Assembly: GCA_030849075.1 (NCBI GenBank)
Contig: JASAOO010003562.1
Span: 62,001-126,000 of the forward strand
Direction of reading: 5' to 3'
DNA: 64,000 nt
Source: Zelonia costaricensis
Taxonomy: Eukaryota > Euglenozoa > Kinetoplastea > Trypanosomatida > Trypanosomatidae
Part shown: piece by piece, positions 28,824-40,700 of the stretch
Numbering within the stretch: position 1 is the stretch's first letter
Layout of the letters: every line of letters begins with the position of its first letter
The notes under the pieces: generated by a model
Databases searched by the model: none
What the model was told of the DNA's origin: nothing
The model's input: only the letters and a program-made list of their open reading frames with translations
Translations under genes and position numbers: made by a program

Positions 28824-29834
28824 GACTTCGGCAGCGTCGCGGTTGGTGTTGTCAGATAGGAAAAGGAGGAGGGTGAAGAGAGGCAGACAAGACAACGATG
28901 GCTGCTTCGCTCAGGACGTCGTCGAGATATGATCGACGCCTTGTGATGTGCAGGACTTGCCGCTTGAAGAGATGGAAAAAAGGGGGTGCTGAGACGGTGG
29001 CAGATTTTGTGCGTGTGTGTCTACGCGGATCTGCCACAGGCTCCGAAGAACGCCAGAAAAGGCAAGCGAGAGAGCGGGAGTAGATCCTGCACGAGGTTTC
29101 GGGGGGGGGGGGGCGGCGCGGAGAAGTGGACCGAGGCCTAGGTACACACAAGACACAGCGGAGCCGCAACGCAGATGGTCAACAGAGAGTACCTGTGTGC
29201 AGCAACCGTGTGTGGCAGGATGGCAAGGAGGAGCGCGCGTTTGTGTGTGTGAGGGAGGAGGGAGAGGGCGGAGGCAAGTAGAGGGAAAGGGAGTCAAACT
29301 TGAGGCGCTTGATGCGTGGAGTGGCATGTAGCAGTGAGCCGAGAACACAAGACTGGGAAGGCACTGCGTCCTTTCGCACGCTCGTGCTCGACGACCGGTC
29401 TCCCTGAGCCGAAACAAACGGAAGACGAGCGAAAAGACACTTCTTGTTTCTCGTCTCCTTTCTGGTTGCCTTCAGTAGCAGTCCACCCGTTGGGTGTCTC
29501 CCAGAGACAGGGCGCACTCGTGCAGGTGCACATCTCATCGCGCTGTGACTCCCCGGCGAATAGTCAAAGCTTGACGCCGGCAATTGACGAGCTTTGTGAG
29601 TGTCCGCGAGAGTGCGTAGGTATTATTCTCGTCTGTGGGGGGGGGGGGGGGGCTGGCGTGTTCGATGCGACATCAATACGCGCCAATGCGCACTCCCGCG
29701 AGGGGATGCGGCACCGCCACCTGTCACAGCAGTGTCACGCACAAGCCAGCCATGGCCTGTCCACAAAAACGGAGCACGCGCACCGTTGCGGGTGGTGCAA
29801 TTCACACCTCCATGCCGGTGAACACCAAAGACCC
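28824..29834. other. Intergenic region with long G homopolymers
   Basis: No gene. It includes the IFT38 leader with a pyrimidine-rich sense tract (about 28895-28855) and two long G runs, at 29101-29113 and 29637-29652. Confidence 0.6.
29637..29652. repeat. G16 homopolymer
   Basis: Sixteen consecutive G on the plus strand (C16 in the sense transcript) lie in the 3' UTR of the exonuclease gene. A second run of 13 G is at 29101-29113. Length is likely unstable and may contain assembly error. Confidence 0.8.
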
Positions 29835-31283
29835 CTACACCATGAACACAGTCGGCTCTTGCGCAAGCTCCGACTCGGTCGTCTTCTGTTTTTTCACGCG
29901 GGCAGCGCCGCCACCAGCAGCAGCGGCAGCACTGGCCTTCCGCGTGCCCTTCTGCGCCGCGACTTTCTTGATCGATGTCGCAGCCGCAGCGGCCGGCTTG
30001 GCCGCCATGTCGTCCGGTGCGACGCCGCTCATGGCGCTGGAAGAAAGCGTGCGGGCCCCGAGCGAGGAGCTCTCGCTCTCGTGAGACTGCTCGCTCGCCC
30101 CACTGGACTCCGCCGCGTCCAGCTGAAACTCCTGAATGGGCGTGCTGGCGCTGGCAGCCGCACCCTTGCCGCTGAAGAGATCGTCGAAGTCCATCTCCAT
30201 CAAGTCGCTCGTCTCGTGCCCCGTGCCGGCAGCGTCGGATGACGTGCCGCTGCTTGCTTCGTCCTTGGCGCCAGCGGCAACCGCCGAGGACGGCGCCGCG
30301 TCGGCCAGCAGGTAGGTGTCGCCGAGGGCCATGCGCTCCTCGCTGGAATCACCTCCCGCCGCGCGTCCCCGCAGGAGCTGCTTTGCTTCCTCGTCGAAGA
30401 AGCGCGGTACGAGCTGCTCACGGGGCGTCATATCGTCGTCGCCGTAGCGCAGGAGAGTGTGGTAGAGGGCGTCCCACGTCATGCGTGCGTCGTTGCCGGC
30501 CCGGTGCGCCGGCAGCGTCGGTGGAATGCGCAGCCACTGCACGAGGTCGAGCAGCTTCCAGGAAGGCGGGTGCCTGTCGACTGTCACAGGACGCCGTCGA
30601 TGGGCGTCGCGGATGAGGTGGATGGTGTCGCCGAAGATGAAGCTGGGTGGAAGCTTCAAGTTGAACTTCTCCAGCGTCCACTTGATCAAAGAGACGTCGG
30701 CCTGCTTGCCACCGTGGGAGACGAGGAGAATGCGCTCCGCGGAGCAGGGCAGCTCGCCAGGCTGCGGTGTCTCCACAAAGCTCAGGAACTGCTGCCACGC
30801 GTCTACGAACGGCAGTCCCTCCTTTTCCAGCATCCCGTCCGTGATGTGCGTCAGCTCTTCGACGCCAGGGCCCTGCTTCCGACCACATACCGGCCGCACG
30901 AGGCAGGAGAACGTTTTGTCCATCAGGGGCGAGTACACACCAATCTCCGTGATGTCCTCCGTTGGCCCGTCCGCCCTGAAGACCGGCGGTCCCGTAAACT
31001 CCATGTCAAAGGCGAAGACGCGAAACGGCACGGCGAGGTAGAGCTGGTAGACGAGCTTGCGCATGAGGTTCGCACACGCGCGCGGCTCCATGGCGATGAG
31101 CTTGGGCTCGGTGATGCCGAGACCCTCGAGCTGCCGCGAGCAGTGTTCGAGCAGGAAGGCACGCTGCGTGGACAGCGGCTGTGTGATGCCGAGCTGGAAC
31201 TGCGTCAGCGCTTCGAGCGGCGACAGGTTTCCCTGCGTCGCCCCCTTTACCAACTTGAAAGCTGCCCAGGTACGCCGCAACAT
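29835..31283 (-). CDS. DEDDh-type (DnaQ-like) 3'-5' exonuclease, putative mitochondrial
   Basis: A 482-residue protein started at 31283 (MLRRTWAAFKLVKG), a basic amphipathic N-terminus that suggests mitochondrial import. The exonuclease fold spans about residues 88-285. Exo I FDMEFTG supplies D93 and E95, Exo II GGKQADVSLI supplies D196, and Exo III HRAGNDARM supplies H260 and D265, so the DEDDh metal and general-base residues all appear to be present. The order fits the RNase T / DNA polymerase III epsilon superfamily. The C-terminal 170 residues are Ala/Ser/Lys-rich and disordered, with a basic patch (AARVKKQK). It could trim RNA or DNA; the substrate cannot be told from sequence. Confidence 0.87.
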   Translation of the reverse strand: MLRRTWAAFKLVKGATQGNLSPLEALTQFQLGITQPLSTQRAFLLEHCSRQLEGLGITEPKLIAMEPRACANLMRKLVYQLYLAVPFRVFAFDMEFTGPPVFRADGPTEDITEIGVYSPLMDKTFSCLVRPVCGRKQGPGVEELTHITDGMLEKEGLPFVDAWQQFLSFVETPQPGELPCSAERILLVSHGGKQADVSLIKWTLEKFNLKLPPSFIFGDTIHLIRDAHRRRPVTVDRHPPSWKLLDLVQWLRIPPTLPAHRAGNDARMTWDALYHTLLRYGDDDMTPREQLVPRFFDEEAKQLLRGRAAGGDSSEERMALGDTYLLADAAPSSAVAAGAKDEASSGTSSDAAGTGHETSDLMEMDFDDLFSGKGAAASASTPIQEFQLDAAESSGASEQSHESESSSLGARTLSSSAMSGVAPDDMAAKPAAAAATSIKKVAAQKGTRKASAAAAAGGGAARVKKQKTTESELAQEPTVFMV

Positions 31284-34200
31284 CCTTGCCTTGTTCGTCT
31301 CTTCCGCGGACAAGTTGAAGGAAAAGGACAGAGGTCGGCCGTTTATCGACTCCTCTGCGTTTGTGTCCGTGACTGTGTGCGTCTGTGTGTGTAAAAACAA
31401 ACGACTGCTCCCGCTCTTTAGCTAGCAGTGTTGAACGGTGGATTGGACAGCGCGCGAGCAAGGAGCCGCAGTCAACTCAAGTCCCGCCGCACCTCCGGGC
31501 ACAAGAAACAAAATGCGAGAAGGGAGGCGACAGTGTGCGCTAGTCGAAGCGCAAAGAGTCCAGTGATCGTGTGTGTGTTCTGCACGCTCTGCTGCCAGCA
31601 AGTCGGAGTCGAAACCGCGTTGCCCGGCGGTCCCCCCTAGGGCACTCTGTCGAGGTGCGAGCCGGGCGTGTGCGCTCAGCCACGAACAGACAAGGCCACC
31701 GATGGCAAGAGCGAGCGGCAAGGCCTCGAAGGGAAGCCGACAACTAATTGGAAGGTTCTGTAGAAGAAACGGCTTGCGGCGCCTTGAGACTTTGTTCGAG
31801 TGGCGGCAAAGCGGGTTTGCACCGAGGCACCGGCGAAGCTCCTCAGCCCGTGCAAAGAGGCCGTGCAGGGCACTGCTCCGAAGAGGAGGTGTGTGGGGGA
31901 GAGGGAGGGGGCAAGAAACACCGTGTCAGAGCCCATTGGGGAGGCAGCGGCAGCGCGAGGTGGAGCACCGAAGAAGGCGAGACGAGTGTAAGAAGAAGGA
32001 CGAGGGCGTGACGTGATTCGGATACAGTGAAGCCGCATTGGCGCAAACCGACGCTTCTCTGCCTGGGAGGGAAAGGGGGGGAGGACGAGGCAGAGAAGGA
32101 GCACGGAGCGCTTTCCCGTGCGCACGCTCGTGTGCGTTGACAGGGCCAGCTTCGGCAAGCCCTTTCCACCCTCTCCCGTCACCCCTCAGAACGAGGACCG
32201 GGGCGAACGCGAGAATCATGATGACACTTACGCGCCGCCCTCACCCTCTCGATCAAAAGATGGAGAGAATTAGAGGGCAGCTGCGGCGGTACTGCGTGCT
32301 TGCAGTGGCGGCCGGTGAGTCCGCATGAAGCTCTACTCAATCCCGCGTTTTCTTTTTTTCTTCGCTCCTATGCTCTCTTTTTTCTTGTTTTTTTTTGTTG
32401 TTTTACCAGTGCGAGAGAAATGGAGAGAGTTTCGCGCGGGTATACCCCTGCTTCCCCGTTGGAACGCAAGTGCTGATGTGCTGTGACGGGAACCTGCTCG
32501 CCTGACTCACGGGGGGCGAGCGAGCGGATCTTGGACTTGTTTATGCTCAGCGTGTACCTCTCCTCGCATTTCTTTTCGCTGTTTTCAACACGATAATGGA
32601 GAAGGCAGAGATGACAAGGGGGGGAGGGAGGCAGAACAAAAAAAGGGAGAGTGGATACTTATCACGTGTATTAGCTCCTTTTTTTTTCTTCTTTCTGTCG
32701 GATATACAACGACGTGTACAACAGGACACGCCACTCATCTCCCCCAGGCACGGCGAGGTGCACACGTTCCCTGTGAGGCCGGTTTTAGAAAAACAGCAAG
32801 ATAATCATAGAAGGTAAGAGAAAGCAAAGTGGGGGGAGGGGGAGTTCGATCGAGGTGGGGGAAAATGGAAGAGGAAACAGGCGCAAACGCGCGCTATGAG
32901 AAAAGAAACACGCACAGGCGCACAACGGGGGAGGGGAGAGCGCCAGGAAGAGAGCGCGGCGCAGCTGGGACAGGCGCGGAGAGGGAGACAAAGAGAGAGA
33001 GGGGTGGGAAGTCATTCACGAGCGAGCAAGGTAACGCGCACAGTAGACGAATGAGATATGGAAAACGTGAGAGGTAGAAGAGGGGGTTGTTGAATCCACG
33101 CCAACCAGGCGCCTGTGCGCAAAAGAGCAGCAGGGCTGTTGGGGAACACACGCATCGACGTAAAAGCGAAAAAGAAGAAACAGAGAAGCTGATAGTCAGG
33201 GGGGAAGTCGAATCTCGCACGAGGAGCACATCGCAGTTGTCGCTCAGAAATGCAGAGAACAGTAGAGGGATAGACTTCCGAATGGGGATGTGGGAAAGCA
33301 GTGGTTGTCTCCTATAAAGGGTAACACACCCGAGTCCCGACGTCGAGGACATCGACGCAGCTTTCTTCACTTTTTTTTCTCGTAGTTGCCGTATTGCGTC
33401 ATTGCGATCGAGTTTGTGAGTGAAAGGGGTAAGGTTTGAGCCCCTCCCTCGTAAGCAGGGCTGCTGCTGCCGCCGCTCCTGTCGTTGCGGGTGTCCGCGC
33501 GAGACCTTTCTCGCTCTTCCATGTCGTTGCCTAGTCCGGCAGCTTCAAGCAGCACGACCGCATAGAATGCAGCCACACGTCATCTCCGCATCGCGCAGAA
33601 GAAGGGTGGGTCTGCACGTTTGAATGCCCCCGTGCGCAAGAGCACGTCGGACCACCATTCTCCGCGCTACCGGCCACAGCGATTGGCTTCAGACACGTCA
33701 GCCATGAGCACACCGTGCGACGAGCTGCCGGGTGTACCAGAATGAACTCGCGCGCACACGCACCTATGTCATAGGACGTGGTAAAGATAATGGTGCGCGT
33801 GCGAGCGGATAGGGGACGCGGAGTGGCGGACGAGAGCAAAGAAAAGGGGTCGAATGGAGAGCTTCGTTGAAGCAGGCGATTTGGGACGGAGAAAGACGAA
33901 CGCAAAGTGGAAGGGCAAAACATGGCTGCACATTACATCTGGGTCGAAGTGACAGAAAGGTAACTGAGGAGAAAGCACTCGAAGTAACAACGTGGCTGGA
34001 GCGGGGCCAGTAGCGTGCGGTGGACGCAAATGCGGGCGAGAAAGAGAAAAGAAAGGCGCAGGGGGGCACGCTGTCGAAGCAAAGGGACAGAAAGCGGCCG
34101 CGTGTTTTCAAGGCACAGCGGCCTAGGTGATGCCGAAAGTGGACCACGTTCTGTGGCCTTCCTCGCCTCGACGGTAAGAAAGTAAACAGAGAAATGTGCG

Positions 34201-36122
34201 AGCTGGCGTGGCTCCGCTACGTTCGTTTGACTTCTAGCATCCGTTTCACCCTCCGATCGTACTTTTTTTATTCGCACTTTTTTGGCGCTCCGGTGCGTGA
34301 CCTCTCCCAAGCAGGTCGCTTCATTCAAAAACTCCCGTTTGCCGGCTTGACTTGGCGTGCAAAGTGCTGTCCCTGTGAGACCGCTGCGAGCGCGCCGGGT
34401 AACGCGAAGAGGAGAAGTGCAGCGAAGGAAGGGGCGACACGCGGACCCAACGTGAGTGAAAGAAGCGGCACTCGCAAAAACACAAACGGCCGGTGCGAGG
34501 GATGAGAAGAGCGCAGCGTGGGAGAAGAGAAGAAAAAGCGTCGGTGCCGGTAAGCGTGAAGCGGCGTCGCGTGGACTGCTCCAAGCGCGAAAGGGGAAGA
34601 CTTTGAAGAAAAGAAAAAGGAAGGAGAAATCAAGACTGATAGGAGGAGCATGGAAGAGTAAGGTGGGTGGCACAGTCTTCTTCTTGCGGGTCGATCGAAC
34701 GGGAAACTGAAAAGCAAATAAGAAAAAAGGGATTTCGGATTGGCTGCGTGGCGTGAGCTGAGCGAGAGCAGGTGACACGACGAGGGGAAGAGAGAACTGC
34801 TCCCGCAAGATTTCAGATCCAAAACGCGTACAAACACAAACCCAAGCACTGCACGCCACGCGAGAACCAAACAAACGCAAGCGTGGCAAAAGGTGAACAA
34901 CAAATGCCACGTTGCGGTAGATAGGTGGGAGCGGGGGAAAGAGGGGGGGGAAGCAACGTGAATGACCTCCTCGGGTTGTGCCGTGAAGTCAGCGACAGCG
35001 GCACCGCGAGGCAGGGGCAAGGAGAAAACTGCTGTCTGAGACAGAGGAGAAGCACAGCGCGGGCGACATCAAGTGGAAGTCAGATCCCACGTCCATGTCC
35101 GTGTGAGCGCAGGCGGAAAGAAAAATACGATGCGAAAAGATGAGCCCAAGACATCGCGTGCCGCCGCATTTTTTTTTTTTCTTCTGCGCCGGGGGTTCTC
35201 GCTGTCGCGCCGGTAACGCTGGTCCGAACACCTCCAACAGTGCGGCGCGTTACGTCGGCCCCTTTCATCAGGACCAATGCAAAGGCAGAACGCGCCTGTT
35301 CTTTTTTTGTTTTTCCACAGCAGAAGAATGAAGGCGGCGTGCAGAGACAGCGGTAGCAAGCGAAAACAAAAGAAGGCCGGTTGCAAAGAGGCACTCGCAG
35401 GCATCGCACAACAGGGAAACGGAACGCAGAGAGAGGGAGGTTGAGGTGAGGCAGCACTCAAAGAGACAAAGAAAACGTGACCAAGCCTGCCGCATATTCC
35501 ACGTGTGTTGGACACAAGTCGACGTGCCGGGCCCTGAGTGCTACCAGCACCCCAAGACGGTGGGTCCGTGCACTCTGCGCGTCCGTGGTTGTGAGTGCAG
35601 TCACTTGCAACGCCCGCAACCTCTTCACACGTTGGCAGAAAGCTGCAGCTAACAGAACGCCACCAAAAGACAAGTCACTTGAGAAACGGCAGAGGCCGAC
35701 CGACAGTGGTGAGAAAGGGGGGGGGCTTTGGGGGGTGGAGGGATAGGGCGCATACGAGTGGTGGAGTCGCACTAACACAAACACCCACACATACAGGTAA
35801 GCGCAGCCCACTCCCCCTTCCTCTGACACACGATCGGGCGGACCCAGACACGCTAGAGTCGCATAAGAAACGTGCGCAGCCGAGAAGCAGAAACAAACGT
35901 GAGGGGGCAAACACCACAACGCAAAACCGCAGGAGAGATGCAGGCAGCGCACACGTGCACAGACACACAGAGAAGAAAGAAACTCACAGCACAACAGACG
36001 ACTCGTACAAGGAAAGGGCGCACACCGGAGACAAGAGAGAAGCGGGGGCCAGGGAAGAAAAGGCCCAAAGCGAGAAGGAGAAAAAGGCACAAGAAGCCCT
36101 TTGCGAACAAACGCAGGAGGGG

Positions 36123-36179
36123 AGAACCGTAGAGAGAGAGAGAGCGAGGGGAGGACGCGGAGACGGGGAGAGGCGGGGG
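36123..36179. repeat. Purine-only-like tract (GA-rich)
   Basis: A stretch almost entirely of A and G, including an (AG)n run at 36130-36143. It is one of the densest examples of the plus-strand purine bias in this interval and could form triplex (H-DNA) or bind pyrimidine-tract proteins as RNA. Confidence 0.7.
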
Positions 36180-36566
36180 TTTCCATCGTGCGCGCTGAAG
36201 CGTGAAAGCAAAGAAAAACGTAATAGTGACCAGCAGAAGGGTAGAAGTGATAGGGCGGCGATGGCAGCAGACCGCTCCTCTGTCTAGGAGAGGCTGGGGG
36301 GAAGAACAGGCAAGAGAGTGGTGGCTTTTGTTTTGTCGTCCTGCATGGCGCCGTCACACACAAGACTCGCGCGCACACAGGAGCGGCCGCCGGATGGGGG
36401 GGGAGGGGGGCAGGAGAACGGTCGAGAAAAAAAACTAGGAGATTGAAGAAGACAGACACTCCCACACGCACACACAGACGCACAGAGACATACACAGGGG
36501 CAGCACGAGAGAAAAGGGGGAATCACAAAAGAAAAAACACACATGTTGACACAGCCACCACTACAC

Positions 36567-36622
36567 CCATGCACACACACACACACACACGCACGCATGC
36601 ACACTTACACACACAGAGCAGA
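36567..36622. repeat. (CA)n microsatellite
   Basis: A CA-rich run with CATGCA interruptions inside the gene-free interval. Confidence 0.8.
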
Positions 36623-38630
36623 TGGTTAAGGGAACGTGAGAAAAACAACAGAAATCCAGGGAGAGAAGGGGAAAAAGAGGAGGGCAGACCCAGAAACACT
36701 TAGCGGTTGCCACGGACCACGTGACGCAACACGACGAGAGATACAAAAAAAAAAAAAGTGGTTCACAGCCGGGGTGAACGCAAGAGGGTGAGGGTGAGAG
36801 ACCGGAACGGTGGAGTCAAAGACGTAAAAAAGGAAAAAGGAATCAGTAGAGGAAGAGGCGAGCAGGCTGAAAGCCGACGAGTGCAAAGTGGGCAGAACGC
36901 AGTGCGTGAAAGCTGAAGCAGTGCGTTGACACGGTAGAGACACAGCAGCTGCGTATTCTACTGCACAGTGTGATGGTGTTGTTCTTTCGAGAAAAGCTCC
37001 TCAGCAGGTGAAGAGACCCAACGGAAAAAGAGGCAGACGTCGCCGCACCGCGCACAGTGGTCGAAAGCAGGCGATTTCGTCGCAGGCGAATGCGTCGCGG
37101 CGTCGCTCCGTGTATGAGGGAGCAGAACAAGAGCAACAACGAAGTTGCTGCCCGCAGAAAAAAAAAAGAGCAGAGGCCGAGAAAAGGCGCTCGGGCGAGG
37201 CGCCGGAAAACCAAAGAAAGCAAAACTCGGTCAAAATCAAAAAAGACGCAGGCAAGGGAAGGACAAGGGTGTCACTCCCGTGTGCGTGTGTGTTCGTCCC
37301 TGCCCTCCTTATCCCCACTTCCAGCTGACGGTACAACCAACGTAGACCTCAGCTCCCGCCTGTCGCAATGTCGACACTGCCGTGGTGCGCAGCGCAGGCG
37401 CACAAAGCGAGTTGCAAGCTGTCGCACCACGGGAGCACCACGTCGACACGGAAAGCAACGCAGCGAAAGGGATGGAGAGAGCAGGAAAGGGTAAGAAGAA
37501 CACTACCGTGGTGAACACGTGGAGAAGCAGGTGATGGCAGAGTGAAGACTACGAGAGCGGAAACGCTCTGGCCGAAACGAGGAGAGAAAAACTGTGGCAG
37601 ACCCAAAACCCGCGTGAGCGTGAAAGCACACACATACACACACCGTCTCTCCTTCATCAACCAGACACGAGGTGGCAGCAGGAGAGCACTGGGGAAGAGA
37701 GGACGATGGCGGGGTCGGGGGCGTCGCAGAGAGGAGGAGCGCTGGGTCGAGGAGAATGAAAAGAGGAAAGGTGGTCGTAACGATGCACTTGTTTTGGGCT
37801 GCGCCGGCAGAAACAGAAGAGAAATCAACAGCAAAGAAACAGTGGGAAAGGAGTGAGCAGTGGGAGGAACAAGGCAGCGAGGGGGCCAAGACGTTGCGTC
37901 GCGCGAGGAGGGTCGTTGTGGACAGCACGTGGGGCTCGCAGCACGCTAAAGGAAGCAGCGAAACAAAAAAAGTGAGAGAGCGTGAAGAGACGAAAAGGAG
38001 AAAAAAAGAGGTGTAAACAGAAGTGAGAGTGGCGGAGCGATTGGGCCACGCAAAGGGACGAGGTAAAAACCCACGGTAAAAGGAGGAGGTGAAAGAAAAG
38101 GTCGGCGTGGGAGGGGGAAAGGGAGTTTTGGGAAACGAGACGAGGCGCATCGAAGACGAAAGACTCGACAAACAGAGAGAGAGACAGAGAAGCACGGGCA
38201 AAACGCACTACAAAGCAAACTCGAAACAGAAAAATGGAAACGACAGAAGCCGAGAAGCGGAAAACAGAGAGATCCGTCAGATGAAGTGAAAGTAGGAGGG
38301 GAGTGCGTTTTGTCGAAGACAAGGTAGGAGTTGAGGCCAAGCAGCCAAAGCGCCACCAATAGAGAGTACGTAGCTGGTGAGGGATGGAACCAGCCGTGGC
38401 GCGGAAGAACAAAATGACAAGACTGTGGTACAGGAACCAAGTCAGGGAGGTACGGCGAGAAGTGTGTGTGTGGAATGGAGGGGAGAGGCGAGGCGAGCGG
38501 AGAGTGGGTGTCGAGCAAAGCGTGCACACATGCATCGCCTGCAGCGCACGGGTAACGAGTTGAGATGCGTCTGAGGTGGCGTGTATAGATGCATACGAGG
38601 TGAGACGGGAACGGTAGTAGTATGTGATTC

Positions 38631-38660
38631 ACACACACACACACACGCACGCACGCACGT
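38631..38660. repeat. (CA)n / (CGCA)n microsatellite
   Basis: A CA run followed by three CGCA units inside the gene-free interval. Confidence 0.8.
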
Positions 38661-40700
38661 GACCAGAGAGGGGACAGCAAACGAAGAAGCGCGCTGATAA
38701 GAAAAGGTGAGAGCAGAAAGCAGAAAAGGAACTTCCGTGACGCTGGAGCGGGTGACGTTGTGAAGAGATAACTGAAAGACGTGATGTGAGGGCTTGTGAC
38801 CTGTAATCCAGCCCCACACGCACGTGAGAGGTAAAACGCGAACACAAGGCGATGGCATGCTGTTCGCAAACAGAAAGGGAAGGAGGCCACGAGGAGGAGG
38901 CGGAGTTATGTGGCGCTGAAGGGGAGCAGTCCAAGACGAAGAAGAGAGAGTGCGCAAGAGCCAGCTTGAAAGGGAAGGGGAAAAGGCGTAAACGGGTAGG
39001 GGACGTTTTGTGCTTGTGCGTGTGCGTGTGTGTGCGTGTGCGTGCGCTGCATCGTCCGCGTCATGATGCCGATTCTGGAAGGCGCTCACGAGTGAGACTC
39101 TCCGGCACACGCAAACTCACCACAACACAAGAAGAGAATTCTGGAAGAAAAAGAGAGATGTAGTCACCTGGAGGAATCAATTCTACCTCGAGCCCTTCTT
39201 CTACACTGTCACGCGCTAGACAACCGGTACGACGACGCGTGAGCCCCATCCATCTCCTCACACAAGAGCAGAAACGAGCAAGGCGCCAAGACAAAAAAGA
39301 AACGCAAGACAGCAGTGGTAGATGAGAGGCGGAGGTGGTGAAAGTGGCGCAGGCCAGGGGAGCGGAAAGCAAAGGGAAAAAGCTGTGCCGTGATTCAAGG
39401 CGAGTCGTGCCTGACGTGGGCAGCACAGCAAAGACGCCGTGGATGACGGTACGAACCTCTCTCCATTCGCACAGAGTGGAGGGAGGTGGAGGAGCGGGGG
39501 GAACGCTGACGTAGAAGCCCCGGCGTGAGGTTAACGCAGAAAGAAGGGGTCAACGAAAAAAAGGTGGTACCACGGAGAAGTGACCAGCGTCAACAAGAAG
39601 AGAGAAAAAAAAAGTGGTCAGAAAAGGCAAGGCAGAGCAGCTGCTGCGTGTGTGTTTGTAAGTGGGTGGGTGGGTGCGTAAAAGAGAGGCGTGTGGAGGA
39701 TGGGTGGGTGTGGGAGCGGGAAAGAAGAACATGGAAGAGAATACACGACAAGCAAAACGAAGGGAAACAAGAAGCGAAACACCAAGAGAAACGAGAAAAC
39801 AAAAAGTGAGTGTATACGATCATTCGCAGAATGCACACACACACACAACTCGACGCGCCACAACAGGAAATAGGAATAGTGTGGAAAGATGAAAGAGAAG
39901 GTGCAGTAAGCGTGCACTCAGAGGCGAAATCGAAAGAAAAGAGCATATACAGGTGCGTGTGGGGAAGAGTGGGGGAAAAGGGGACACACAAGCAGGGGAG
40001 AGGGCGCTGGGAGAGGCGCGAGCTCACAGACGAGGGAAGGAAAAAAGCGCTGCTGCGTAAAGCAACTTAGCTCTCTTCAAGGTTGAGACTTCGTGAGGCC
40101 AGGATGCTTGATGAACGTAGTTCCGTACAACGCTGCAAATCGTGTGTGGGCACGGTGGGAGAAGAGGCGGGAAAGCAATAGCAAAACAAACGAAGAACAG
40201 GAGTTCTCCGGTGTTCAGACTGCCCATGGAGATAAAAGCGAGAGAGGCGGCCCGTCGCGCTGACAACAGAGTTTAGGGACAAGCGAAGAGATGGCGCGTG
40301 TTTTGCACCCCGTTCACACCATGTGGCCCTCATCCCTTCTCCTCCATCCTTCAACCGTTTTCTTCTTTCGCCGAAGACACCTTTTTGCCTTTCTCATCGG
40401 CGCGTGCAGCGCTTGCATCGCGGCGAGCACCCGAGACAAGGGCAAAAGGAAGGGGGACCGATGACGACGAAGAGAAAAAGAGAAGGGAAGGCGCGTGCGC
40501 GCTTTTCCCTCTCCCAGCGCGGCATCGAATTACCGCATTTTGGAACGCGGCCGAAGAGTTACTCGCGTCCCGGACTATGCTGTTCACGTTGAGTGCGCCC
40601 TGTGCGAGGAGAGGGGCGGGGGTGACGCGCAACAAAGGCAGGGCATGGGAAAGAAGAGAGGAAAGAAGCATCTCTAAATAGGGTGGAGGGAGGGGGCACC

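Larger units (their letters stand above)
31284..40700. other. Gene-free 9.4 kb interval, purine-rich on plus strand
   Basis: No credible gene is seen on either strand. Minus-strand open frames (for example around 33.9-34.9, 35.5-36.5 and 37.9-38.9 kb) translate to Ser/Phe/Leu/Cys/Pro-rich sequences. That is what a C/T-rich strand gives by chance, and they lack domains. The plus strand is dominated by A/G blocks with short CA/GT repeats at 36567-36622 and 38631-38660, and only a few plus-strand pyrimidine islands (32340-32405, 32668-32690, 35169-35182, 40335-40400). Since genes on both sides are on the minus strand, transcription through it would give a very long C/U-rich RNA. Confidence 0.65.

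Noticed and set aside
32807..32814. Octamer CATAGAAG on the plus strand
   Set aside because: It is antisense to the presumed transcript and not near a gene, so it is taken as a chance match.
33933..34910. 325-codon minus-strand frame in the purine-rich interval (similar ones at 35458-36495 and 37946-38890)
   Set aside because: Products are Ser/Phe/Leu/Cys-rich, as any C/T-rich strand yields. No domain, no sensible start context and no balanced amino acid use.
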